NCBI GenBank assembly: GCA_026710945.1 | Contig: JAPOQA010000020.1 | Location: 1 to 64,000, forward strand | DNA length: 64,000 nt | From: Chloroflexota bacterium | GTDB taxonomy: Bacteria; Chloroflexota; UBA11872; VXOZ01 | Reading direction: 5' to 3' | Part shown: positions 25,648 to 33,711 of the stretch, one piece after another | Layout: the number at the start of each line of letters is the position of its first letter | Position numbering within the stretch: position 1 is the stretch's first letter | The notes under the pieces: model-generated | The model's database searches: none | Told to the model about the DNA's origin: nothing | Seen by the model: only the letters and a program-made list of their open reading frames with translations | Translations under genes and position numbers: made by a program

Positions 25648-26865
25648 ATGTCCAAACCACAAGTCGCCATTCAGCGTTGTGCTATCGGCGCAGCTCAAGC
25701 GGAAGTAGACGCGGCAGTTGCTGAAGCCGTACATGCCATTGGCGGCATACCGCCGGCGGTCCGCACTGCCCGGAGCATCGTGGTCAAGCCAAACTACGTT
25801 GGCGTCATGTTCCGAGCAAGAAACGAGGACGTGCGCATGCACAAGGGGCGCCACGCGCATAACACGGAACCTGCCGTCTGCGCCGCCGCCGTCAAGCTGA
25901 TTCGCGAGGCAAACCCCAGCGCGACCATCTACTACGGAGACGGGTTGGACATTCAACACGCCCACCGCACGAAAGAGGATATTTTCGATTTCATGGGGGC
26001 CACGTCGCTGGCAAAGGAATACGACTTGACGCTCCTGGACTGTAACGAAGGTGAGTTCGTGCAGGTGCCCGTACCCGGCGGTGTGATGCTGCGCTACCTC
26101 TGGGTGCGCCGTGAAATTGCCGAGGCCGATACGTACGTGTCACTCGCCAAGCTCAAGTGCCATCAGACCGCGGGCTTCACTATTTCCACGAAGAACATGT
26201 TCGGCTTGCTGCCCCGCGCGCACTACGGCGCGGGTAATCGCGGTTTCATGCATCAGAACGCCCACCGCCTCATGCGCGTGTTTGTAACGGTCAATCAGGC
26301 CTTTCCGCAATCGTTTCAGGTGATTGACGGCATCGTAGGCACGAATCACGGCATGAGCGGCGAGCCCAAGGAAGCCGGACTGGTGATGGCAGGCACGAAC
26401 TCCATCGCCACGGACGCTGTGGGCATGAAGGTAATGGGGTTCGACCCGCAGGCCGACTTCGGCACGCCGCCGTTCTTCATCGCGGAAAACCATCTCCTCC
26501 TGGCTGAGAGGGCAGGCCTCGGCACAACAAATCTTGATGAGATTGAGGTGGTTGGGGAGTCGCCGGAGTCGTTCGGTCTGCAGTTTGAGACGAGGCCGGA
26601 AGCAGACTTTTCCCATGCCAAGGCCGCGGCTATTCTTGACGCCACCCGGGCCCAAGCGCGCGTCTACCTGGAGAAACGCGATGAGTTGCTGCGCTCCCAT
26701 CGGGGCAAGTTCGTGTTCTTAGTGGATGGCGAAGTGGTGCAGAGCGTTGCTACCATCGCCGAGGCCGCAAAGCTCGACTACTTCAACAATGTGCACGGCT
26801 TTGGCTTTGCCACCCAGGTGCTGCCGCCCGCCGAAGCGGCTGAGATTGTGGAAGCCTACCTCTAA
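25648..26865 (+). CDS. DUF362 domain protein
   Basis: A 405-residue member of the DUF362 family, whose function is largely unknown; some relatives are fused to ferredoxin domains, which this one lacks. Recognisable blocks are RSIVVKPNYVGVMF (about 45-58), DTYVSLAKLKCHQTAGFT (about 162-180), STKNMFGLLPRAHYG (about 183-197) and VIDGIVGTNHGMSGEP, followed by AGTNSIATDAVGMKVMGFDP. The last block resembles a cofactor- or metal-site loop conserved in the family. The start has TAGGAGG 8 bases upstream. Not obviously in an operon; the next gene is convergent. Confidence 0.87.
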   Translation: MSKPQVAIQRCAIGAAQAEVDAAVAEAVHAIGGIPPAVRTARSIVVKPNYVGVMFRARNEDVRMHKGRHAHNTEPAVCAAAVKLIREANPSATIYYGDGLDIQHAHRTKEDIFDFMGATSLAKEYDLTLLDCNEGEFVQVPVPGGVMLRYLWVRREIAEADTYVSLAKLKCHQTAGFTISTKNMFGLLPRAHYGAGNRGFMHQNAHRLMRVFVTVNQAFPQSFQVIDGIVGTNHGMSGEPKEAGLVMAGTNSIATDAVGMKVMGFDPQADFGTPPFFIAENHLLLAERAGLGTTNLDEIEVVGESPESFGLQFETRPEADFSHAKAAAILDATRAQARVYLEKRDELLRSHRGKFVFLVDGEVVQSVATIAEAAKLDYFNNVHGFGFATQVLPPAEAAEIVEAYL

Positions 26866-27103
26866 TGGCAGCAACGGGTCCGTTGAGCGCCTGGCATTGG
26901 CGTGACCCCGCTGCCGTCTCCTGCTCGCGAATGCCGAGGGCAAAGACGACCGGTTGGAGCGATCACGCGCGCTCAGAAGAAGCCTGGGCCGGGCCCGCCG
27001 CGGGCCACGACTGCGTCAAGCACCTGATTGGATCCCGCTTAACGCACAATTCGCCGCTAATTCAGAATCCCGTTGTTCTCGATTGAGCTGGAACGCAGTT
27101 GGG

Positions 27104-28261
27104 CTATTCATACACCGTCTCACCGGTCTTGTTGGCGTTAATGAAGTCCCAATCGAGTTCGACACCCAGGCCGGGGCCGTCCGGTACCGCCACGCAGCCT
27201 TCGGAATCCACGGAATAGAGTTCGTCGCGCCACTTGGGATCGGCGTAGATGGGCGCTTTGGTGTGTTTCACGTTGGGGTGAACGAGGCCGAGCTCGTAGT
27301 AGTTCGTGTTGCGGATGGCCGCCATGCAGTGGCGATGGGCCAGGCCGCCGCCGTGCAGTTCCACGTCCAAGCCGTAGGCTTCCGCCAGCACCGCCAGTTT
27401 CATCACGCCCGTAATGCCGCCGTCACGCCCGCTGCCGGCGCGCAGGTAGTCAACGGCCCCGGCGTGGATGGCGTCAGCTTTGGTTTCCAGACCGCGGATG
27501 TGCTCACCCATCAGCAATGGCGTCTTGATGAACTGCCGCAGCTTGGCGTGCACGAACTGAGAAACGCCGCCGCCCCGAAAGGCATCTTCGTACCAGAAGT
27601 ACTGCGCTTCGTCGCAGGCGCGGCCGACTTTGAGCACGTCGTCGAAGGTGCCGAACGCCCCGGCGGGATCGAGCATGATGTCCATGTCGTCGCCCACGGC
27701 ATCACGAATGGCGAGCACCGCCGCCACTTCGCGGGTGATGGGCGCGCCGATCCAGCCGTGTATTTTAAATGCCGGATAGCCGTACTCCTCTTTGCAATGA
27801 AGCGCAAACTCGCCATAGTCTTCCGGCGTGCTCAGGCCGCCGTTCTCGTCGCCGTGGTAGGTGCTGGCGTAGCAGGGCAGGCGCGTGCGCCAGCCGCCGA
27901 GGAGAGCCGCTATGGGCACCCCCGCCAGCTTGCCGGCGATGTCCCACAGGGCCACGTCATGGTCGCCGGGGGGCGTGGAGGTGCTGCCGCGAAAGAGACG
28001 CTTGAGGTCCTGCCAGATGATCTCGCGTTCGAGTGGGTTGCGCCCCAGCAGATAGTTGGCGGTGCGGGCGTCGATGCCGCCGGGAATTTCTGCACGCACG
28101 CCCGCATCGGTTTCGATGATCAGGATGCTGCCGCCGCCGCCTAATCGAGCGCCCTCTTTGTAGACCATGTCGAAACCGTACATATCCTCCAGCGTGAGAT
28201 TCTCGATCTCGTGCGCATAATTCGTCACGACAATGCGCGTAATCTTCGGCGCTGCGCCCAT
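27104..28261 (-). CDS. Mandelate racemase/enolase-superfamily enzyme
   Basis: A 385-residue acid-sugar dehydratase or racemase candidate. The N-terminal capping domain runs to about 125. The barrel shows the expected residues: Lys166-x-His168 (FKIHG), Asp198 (MLDPAG), Glu225 (WYEDAF) and Glu253 (MGEH) as the Mg ligands, and His303 (ELHGGG) late in the barrel. The family chemistry is abstraction of the proton next to a carboxylate. K-x-H rather than K-x-K at the second-strand position is less usual and may mark a distinct substrate group. AAGGAG lies 9 bases before the ATG. Substrate unknown; a sugar-acid pathway fits the neighbourhood. Confidence 0.9.
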   Translation of the reverse strand: MGAAPKITRIVVTNYAHEIENLTLEDMYGFDMVYKEGARLGGGGSILIIETDAGVRAEIPGGIDARTANYLLGRNPLEREIIWQDLKRLFRGSTSTPPGDHDVALWDIAGKLAGVPIAALLGGWRTRLPCYASTYHGDENGGLSTPEDYGEFALHCKEEYGYPAFKIHGWIGAPITREVAAVLAIRDAVGDDMDIMLDPAGAFGTFDDVLKVGRACDEAQYFWYEDAFRGGGVSQFVHAKLRQFIKTPLLMGEHIRGLETKADAIHAGAVDYLRAGSGRDGGITGVMKLAVLAEAYGLDVELHGGGLAHRHCMAAIRNTNYYELGLVHPNVKHTKAPIYADPKWRDELYSVDSEGCVAVPDGPGLGVELDWDFINANKTGETVYE

Positions 28262-28446
28262 GCGTCTCTTCTCCTTGCTAAAGGCAGATTTCTGGAAGTT
28301 TGGTAGTAGGGTACCAGCTTTACCAATCGATCATACGCGAATGCCGCGAGCACACGCGATTACGTACCCCTCCTCGCTCCGTCTAGCCGGAGCCTTGAGC
28401 CGTTCAATGGGCGCAAGGTAAAGCGGGTAGGCGGCATTTCCTGTGC

Positions 28447-28452
28447 TACAAT
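28447..28452 (+). promoter_or_regulatory. Possible -10 box for leuS
   Basis: TACAAT lies 78 bases before the chosen leuS start. No good -35 sits at the right distance, so this is weak. I found no T-box-like leader. Confidence 0.3.
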
Positions 28453-28529
28453 GGGGTGTATCAAGCGGTAGATTCACACATTTTGACACAACTTTGTACG
28501 TAAAACCGTATGCGGAGGCGTTCGAAAAT

Positions 28530-31193
28530 ATGAGCCAACCGGAAGAGCCGGCATCTGCGACGAAGTCGGAGACCGCGACGAAGTCGGAGACCGCGACGAA
28601 GTCGACGGCCGCCGAGCAAGAGTCGACAAGTGATGTAGAGAGCCCTGCGGAAGCGCCAGCGGAAGCCGCCTCGCCGGAAGCTGCGGTAGACGTGGCGGAA
28701 GCTGTAGCGGCTGTTGCTCCAGTGGAAGCAGAGAAGTCTTCAGAGGACTACCAGCCGCAGGAATTCGAGCAGGCGTGGCAGGCGCGCTGGCGCGATACGA
28801 ACCTCTACAAGACTGAAGACACCGAGGACAGCCGCAAGACGTACTATTGCCTCGATTTCTTCCCCTATCCTTCTGGTGACGGTCTCTCCGTCGGTCACTG
28901 CCATAACTACATTCCCACGGACGTAATCTCCCGTCAGATGCGCATGCGCGGCTATAACGTGCTGCACCCCATGGGCTGGGATGCCTTCGGCTTGCCCGCT
29001 GAGAACCGCGCCCGTGACACGGGCATCGCGCCCCGGCTGACCGTTGACCAGAACACGGCAAATTACAAACGCCAACTCGACCTCATCGGTTGCTCGTACG
29101 ACTGGGATCGCGAAATCGACTCCAGCGCGCCAGAATACTACAGATTTACCCAGTGGCTCTTTCTGCTCATCCACCGCCGCGGCTTGGCGTATAAGGCCAA
29201 GGGCCAACAGTGGTGGTGCCCGTCATGCCAGACTATTCTGGCCAACGAGCAGGTGCACGACGGCCGCTGCTGGCGCTGCGATTCCTTGGTGGAAAAGAAG
29301 AGCCTGGAGCAATGGTATTTCAAAATCACGGACTACGCGGACCGCTTGCTCAACGATTTGGAGAAAATTGACTGGCCGGAATCTACCAAAGAAATGCAGC
29401 GTAACTGGATTGGCCGCAGCGAGGGCACGGAAGCCGTCTTTCTGACGGAATTCGGCGACGAACTGCGTGTCTTTACCACTCGTGCGGATACGCTGTTTGG
29501 CGCTACCTTCATGGTGCTGGCGCCGGAACACGAACTGGTGGACAAGCTCACCAAGCCGGAGCAGAAAGAGGCCGTAGACCGCTACGTGGCCGCCGCCGCG
29601 CGCACGGCGGAGACCGAACGCCAGTCTGCCGAGCGCGAAAAGACCGGCGTTTTCACCGGTTCCTACGCCGTTAATCCCGTGAACAACGAACACATCCCCA
29701 TCTGGATCGCCGACTACGTACTCGTGACGTACGGTACCGGCGCCATTATGGCCGTGCCCGCTCACGACCAGCGCGACTTTGAGTTCGCGCAAAAGTTTGG
29801 CTTGGACGTGCGCGTCGTCGTGCAGCCGCCGGACGACGTCGACTGGGATGTATCCGACGCCTACGAGGGCGAGGGCACGTTGGTCAACTCCGAGGCGTTC
29901 GCTGGTGACACGTCCGCTGCAGGCGGGAAGAAGATAACGGAATGGCTGAACGAACGCGACCTGGGCGGACCTAAGGTGCAGTTCCGCATGCGCGATTGGC
30001 TGATTTCGCGCCAGCGCTACTGGGGCGCGCCCATTCCCATGATCAAATGCCCGAAGTGCGGGTGGGTGGAGATGCCCACGCCGAAGCTGCCGGTGCTGCT
30101 GCCCGAAATCGATGACTTTCAACCGACCGGTGACGGTCGCTCACCCCTCGCCAAGGTGGGCTCATTCATGGCCACCACGTGCCCCGACTGCGGCGGTCCC
30201 GCCGAACGCGAGACGGATACGATGGATACCTTCGCGTGCTCATCGTGGTACTTCCTGCGCTTTGCCGATCCGCAGAACGACGAGTTGCCGTTCGGCCTCG
30301 ATAAGGCGCGCCATTGGCTGCCGGTAGACCTCTACGTCGGCGGCGCCGAGCACGCCACAATGCACCTGATCTACGCGCGCTTCTGGACCAAGGTCATCAA
30401 GGACGCTATGCTCATCGACTTCAACGAGCCGTTTACCAAACTGCGGCATCAAGGCGTCGTCCTGGCCCCGGACGGGAGCAGAATGTCCAAGAGTCGCGGC
30501 AACGTTATCGGCCCGGATGAAATGGTAGACAAGTTTGGCGTTGATGCGTTGCGCGTGTACGAACTCTTCATGGGTCCATTCGACCAAAACACGAGCTGGA
30601 ACAGCGAGGGCATTCCCGGCGCGCGCCGCTGGCTGGTGCGCGTGTGGAACATGCTGCTGGGCCGGGTCGAACAGGGCAGCGAGCCGCTGCCGGTCGAGAA
30701 ATCCGAGCCGGAGTTGAGCCGCTGGATCAACCGCGTCATCAAGCGCGCCGGTGAGGACATCGACGCAATGAAGTTCAACACCATGGTTGCCTACTTCATG
30801 GAGTTCACGAACTGGCTCTACAAAGTCTACTCGCCCGAATTGGCGGCAACGGAGACGTGGAAGCAGTCCATGAAGCAATTCCTCCTGGTGCTGGCGCCGG
30901 TCGCGCCTCACCTGGCGGAAGAGGTCTGGGAGCGCTGGGGACATGAGTATTCCGTGCACCAGCAGGACTGGCCGGAATTCGACGAGGAGTTAATCCAGGA
31001 AGAGACATTCACACTCGTCGTGCAAGTAAACGGCAAGGTGCGCGATACCATCGAGGCCCCCGTCTCGCTGGATGAAGAGAGCGCCCGTGAACTGGCGCTG
31101 GCAAGCGAGCGCGTGCAGCAGTTCTTGGACGGCAAAGACGTAAAGCTGGTGAAGTACGTGCCCGGGCGGCTGGTAAACGTGGTGGTGGGCTAG
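28530..31193 (+). CDS. leuS: Leucyl-tRNA synthetase
   Basis: Charges tRNA-Leu with leucine in the cytoplasm. From the ATG at 28530 it has 887 residues, longer than the usual 810-860 because of an extra N-terminal tail of about 70 residues. The tail is low in complexity (ATKSETATKSETATKS, then Ala/Glu/Pro), with an 18-bp DNA unit repeated nearly three times. The synthetase proper follows: PYPSGDGLSVGH (HIGH motif, about 111-122), the inserted editing domain (about 300-470), RMSKS at about 651-655 (KMSKS motif), and the C-terminal anticodon-binding part ending in VQVNGKVRDTIE and a small RNA-binding tail. GGAGG lies about 12 bases before the ATG; an upstream in-frame start at 28443 is possible but has no site. 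Confidence 0.97.
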   Translation: MSQPEEPASATKSETATKSETATKSTAAEQESTSDVESPAEAPAEAASPEAAVDVAEAVAAVAPVEAEKSSEDYQPQEFEQAWQARWRDTNLYKTEDTEDSRKTYYCLDFFPYPSGDGLSVGHCHNYIPTDVISRQMRMRGYNVLHPMGWDAFGLPAENRARDTGIAPRLTVDQNTANYKRQLDLIGCSYDWDREIDSSAPEYYRFTQWLFLLIHRRGLAYKAKGQQWWCPSCQTILANEQVHDGRCWRCDSLVEKKSLEQWYFKITDYADRLLNDLEKIDWPESTKEMQRNWIGRSEGTEAVFLTEFGDELRVFTTRADTLFGATFMVLAPEHELVDKLTKPEQKEAVDRYVAAAARTAETERQSAEREKTGVFTGSYAVNPVNNEHIPIWIADYVLVTYGTGAIMAVPAHDQRDFEFAQKFGLDVRVVVQPPDDVDWDVSDAYEGEGTLVNSEAFAGDTSAAGGKKITEWLNERDLGGPKVQFRMRDWLISRQRYWGAPIPMIKCPKCGWVEMPTPKLPVLLPEIDDFQPTGDGRSPLAKVGSFMATTCPDCGGPAERETDTMDTFACSSWYFLRFADPQNDELPFGLDKARHWLPVDLYVGGAEHATMHLIYARFWTKVIKDAMLIDFNEPFTKLRHQGVVLAPDGSRMSKSRGNVIGPDEMVDKFGVDALRVYELFMGPFDQNTSWNSEGIPGARRWLVRVWNMLLGRVEQGSEPLPVEKSEPELSRWINRVIKRAGEDIDAMKFNTMVAYFMEFTNWLYKVYSPELAATETWKQSMKQFLLVLAPVAPHLAEEVWERWGHEYSVHQQDWPEFDEELIQEETFTLVVQVNGKVRDTIEAPVSLDEESARELALASERVQQFLDGKDVKLVKYVPGRLVNVVVG

Positions 31194-31669
31194 AGGAGAG
31201 CTGGGCCGCTAAGCGCGTTGGTGCTTTGGGAGTTTGTTCCGGTAGCGCGTGCTCGCAGCCAATTTGTAGCCTTGCGTACTTTTCCTGGGTTGTGTGTCTT
31301 AGTATTCTGAATGTAGGTACCAAGCGCCCTACTTTCATTGCTGGGTGCACTTACGGCTCTGGAGCTGACGAAAGTGGTTGTCGCCAAATTTCGTGCGTTC
31401 GCCACACCGTTCGCCCTGAGCTTGTCGAAGGGCAAGTAATCGGAAGAGCAGTTTCGTTGGCAGCGCCGTTCATACTTCGACAGAGCCTGTGCTGAGCTTG
31501 CCGAAGGGCAAGTGACTACGCTTGGCGTAGTCATGGGACGAGTGCTAACAATTGTGACGCAGAGGCCATTCCGTTCGCCCTGAGCTTGTCGAAGGGCTGC
31601 GGGGCATGAGAGTAGGGCCGGAGCATCTGCAAGACGAGGGGTCACGCAAAGTTCAGGAGGAGCAAAACG
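31194..31669. other. Intergenic region with CTTGTCGAAGGGC repeats
   Basis: Three copies of a CCGTTCGCCCTGAGCTTGTC / GAAGGGC-type repeat (near 31408, 31475-31510 and 31571). No gene. The last 20 bases hold the AGGAGG site of the next gene. Confidence 0.55.
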
Positions 31670-32242
31670 ATGAGAAGACGGAACGTGTTGTCCGGGCTGG
31701 CTTGCGGCGCCGCGGCCGTCGGTCTGAGCGCGTGCGGCCAGACGTTAATCGGCCAGCGGAGCACCGGCGTCGCATTTGTTGACGTCAATGATCTTCCCGT
31801 GCTTGGTAAAGCCCCGGAGCTCATTGACACGACATGGATCAACTCGGAACCGCTCACGCTGGCGGGTTTTCAGGGCAAGTCGGCAGTGGGCTTAGCCTTC
31901 TGGACCTATGGCTGAATCAACTGCCTGAACGATATCCCCGGTCTGGTGGATATACATAATTCCTACGCGGACGATCGCTTTACGCTAATCAGCATTCACA
32001 CGCCTGAGTTCAGCCATGAGAAAGTCGTGGATAACGTGCGCAAGGCCGTAGACCGGCTCGGTCTGCCGTATCCCGTTGCCATCGATAACGACTTCAAGAT
32101 CTGGCGCGCATTTGGCAACCGCGCCTGGCCGACCCTCTACCTCATCGACCGACAAGGCGACGTGCGCATGTCCAAGATCGGCGAAGGCCGCTTCGGCTTG
32201 GTGCGCGGAGCAATCGAATACCTCAAGGAAAACGAAGCCTAA
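31670..32242 (+). CDS. Thioredoxin-like lipoprotein, probable selenoprotein (in-frame TGA as Sec82)
   Basis: One continuous frame of 190 residues if the TGA at 31913-31915 is read as selenocysteine. The start has AGGAGG 8 bases upstream. The N-terminus MRRRNVLSGL...LSAC is a Tat/lipoprotein-type signal. The fold is TlpA/DipZ-like redoxin. The active-site segment reads FWTYG-U-INC, placing Sec82 exactly at the first Cys of the usual C-I-N-C motif and Cys85 at the second. Homology continues after the TGA (SIHTPEFSHEK, YPVAIDNDFKIWRAFGNRAW, PTLYLIDRQGDVRMSKIGEG), which cannot be chance read-through. A SECIS-like hairpin follows at 31932-31953. Predicted extracytoplasmic thiol/selenol oxidoreductase. 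The alternative is a sequencing error or nonsense mutation. No Sec-machinery gene is in the window. Confidence 0.82.
31932..31953 (+). promoter_or_regulatory. Candidate bacterial SECIS hairpin
   Basis: ATATCCCC (31932-31939) pairs with GG-T-GGATAT (31945-31953) with one bulged T at 31947 and a five-base loop GGTCT (31940-31944). A GGUCU loop and a bulged U are also features of the E. coli fdhF element as I recall it, where the bulge is on the 5' side. The loop begins 24 bases after the TGA; in fdhF it is 18, by my recollection. The element lies inside the coding sequence, as bacterial SECIS elements do. Confidence 0.7.
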
Positions 32243-32778
32243 GCCTCTCGTCATCTGATGAAGCGACGACGAAGCCAGCTCGCCACACCTGGCGACCGAC
32301 AGGCTCGTTGGTCTGTGCCACTGTTGCTCAGGAGCATCTTCACGCGTTGCCGATGGCTGCAACGACGATTATTCGACGTACTAGTCGCGCCGCGGCTCAA
32401 CGCGTGGCATGGGATAGTTGCCAATAAGGTTGACAATCCGACATGGCAACTTCGGCTTCCCCTCCTGATTCCCCGAGCAGTGGTACGCGGCTGTTTCAGG
32501 CTGTACCGCCTCTGCAGTGTCAGCACTGATCGGGTCGTGGCGAAAACCATTGGTCCGCCGGTAGCGCACATTATAGGAGTCTTGGCAAGAGTCGGCTCTC
32601 GCCAGCCATTCCAACTCGTGGGTGGCCTACCCATCCCTCCCTGGTGAGCGTGCTCCTACTCCACATGAAGTGCCGTGCTGCCTCGTCGCGCCATCGGTCA
32701 GAATGTGAAGGCTCTCGGCGAAAGGGGCGATAGGTAGCCGCTGTTCGCTCCGGCGCAGAGCGGCTCGTCAGTCTCTTG

Positions 32779-32810
32779 CCGGCGGGACTCGCGCGCCGGG
32801 CCTTTTATTT
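32779..32810 (+). terminator. Candidate rho-independent terminator
   Basis: CCGGCG (32779-32784) pairs with CGCCGG (32794-32799), followed by GCCTTTTATTT. It is 540 bases past the redoxin stop, so it may end a long 3' region or an unrecognised small RNA. Confidence 0.5.
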
Positions 32811-33159
32811 GGCGAAAATTGCTCAAACGAAAGTACTTGACCTGCAAGATACACTTGCAAAACCCGTAGAAAGTGGTAGAGTAGATGGAGTACGTGTGTA
32901 GGCCTGGTATGGCGTCGGTGCTATAAAGAGCGCGAAGAGGTTGAGTCTGCGGTCTCGCCTCTGCGCCTCGCCGAAGTGCGAATTTTCGTGGCAGGATTAG
33001 TTTCCGTTTACCTTTCCAGGCGCGTGATGGAGGAAAGGAGTGTTGATACCGCAGAAAGGAATTCTGGCGCATCGCTGAGAGTGTAGAATTGCCGCCTGAA
33101 GAAGTATGGCGGACGTTCTCTCTGTGGTGAAGCGAACCGGCAACGCCGTGCAGGATGGG

Positions 33160-33190
33160 GGTGCAATGACTGCACCACGATGTTTTTTGT
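33160..33190 (+). terminator. Candidate attenuator/terminator in the RRM gene leader
   Basis: GGTGCA-ATGAC-TGCACC (33160-33176) is a perfect 6-bp hairpin, followed after six bases by TTTTTT. It lies about 65 bases upstream of the RRM start codon, so it could attenuate that gene or end an upstream small RNA. Confidence 0.5.
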
Positions 33191-33252
33191 AATATGAGAT
33201 TGAGTCTGCTGACCGGCGGCGTCAGGCGGCAGTCTGAGAAAAGGAACCGACT

Positions 33253-33540
33253 GTGAATATCTATGTAGGGAATCTTCCCTATACGACGACTGATGAAGAA
33301 CTGCGGGAGCTGTTTGCCGAGTTTGGCGACGTAGCCTCGGCTTCCGTCATTATGGACCGTGACACCGGTCGCTCTCGAGGTTTTGGCTTTGTCGAGATGT
33401 CATCCCAGGCAGAAGCCGAAGCCGCGATTAGCGCCCTCAACCAGAAGGACATGGGCGGTCGTGCGCTAAACGTCAACCAGGCACGCCCCCGCGGCGAGCG
33501 ACGGCCGCGCGAGTTCAATAGCCGACCGCGTTCCTGGTAA
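33253..33540 (+). CDS. RRM-type RNA-binding protein
   Basis: A 95-residue single RNA-recognition-motif protein like the cold-induced Rbp proteins of cyanobacteria and other bacteria. RNP2 is IYVGNL (3-8) and RNP1 is RGFGFVEM (41-48), both intact, with the exposed aromatics Tyr4, Phe43 and Phe45 that stack on RNA. The last 20 or so residues are Arg-rich (ARPRGERRPREF). The start is GTG at 33253, with AAGGAA 8 bases upstream. The long upstream gap with a hairpin and T-run suggests post-transcriptional control, as reported for related genes elsewhere. Monocistronic; two hairpins follow. Confidence 0.94.
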   Translation: MNIYVGNLPYTTTDEELRELFAEFGDVASASVIMDRDTGRSRGFGFVEMSSQAEAEAAISALNQKDMGGRALNVNQARPRGERRPREFNSRPRSW

Positions 33541-33554
33541 AACGCGACACATCT

Positions 33555-33590
33555 GCGAGTTAGCGATCCCTTAGAGGCTCGTTAACTCGC
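33555..33590 (+). terminator. Inverted repeat after the RRM gene
   Basis: GCGAGTTA (33555-33562) and TAACTCGC (33583-33590) are exact inverses, 15 bases after the RRM stop. There is no T-run, so it may stabilise the 3' end rather than terminate. Confidence 0.45.
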
Positions 33591-33620
33591 ATCTCAATGT
33601 ACCCTGTCAAGGGGAATCGA

Positions 33621-33650
33621 AAGGCTGTAGGTCTTACGACCTGCAGCCTT
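33621..33650. terminator. Strong hairpin between convergent genes
   Basis: AAGGCTGTAGGTC pairs with GACCTGCAGCCTT across a TTAC loop, 13 bp with a single G-U. It lies between the RRM gene and the convergent gene ending at 33712 and may serve both strands. T-runs are poor on either side. Confidence 0.55.
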
Positions 33651-33711
33651 GACGTATTAAGTCCGAAATCATCCGTTAGCGCTGAGGACTACGTCCGCTC
33701 CCTCGCAGGAA

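Larger units (their letters stand above)
32243..33252. other. Long gap: terminator-like hairpin and RRM gene leader
   Basis: About 1 kb without a convincing gene; overlapping open frames on both strands near 32260-32640 lack ribosome-binding sites and recognisable sequence. It contains a terminator-like hairpin (32779-32810), a possible promoter (TTGCAA at about 32853, TAGAGT about 16 bases later) and a second hairpin followed by a T-run (33160-33190) just upstream of the RRM gene. A structured or non-coding RNA here is possible; I do not recognise SRP RNA, RNase P RNA or tmRNA. Confidence 0.5.

Noticed and set aside
26954-28144. 396-codon plus-strand frame
   Set aside because: Shadow of the enolase-superfamily gene, which has intact Mg ligands on the other strand.
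31946-32242. Separate 98-codon gene starting at GTG 31946
   Set aside because: It is in frame with the redoxin upstream of the TGA, begins mid-domain, lacks a ribosome-binding site and completes the same fold; treated as one gene with Sec.
32258-32647. 129-codon frame after the redoxin gene
   Set aside because: Arg/Leu-rich translation with a competing frame on the other strand, no ribosome-binding site and no recognisable family.
32890-33190. Possible SRP RNA, RNase P RNA or tmRNA
   Set aside because: Looked for their conserved cores and did not find them; only a hairpin with T-run is supported.
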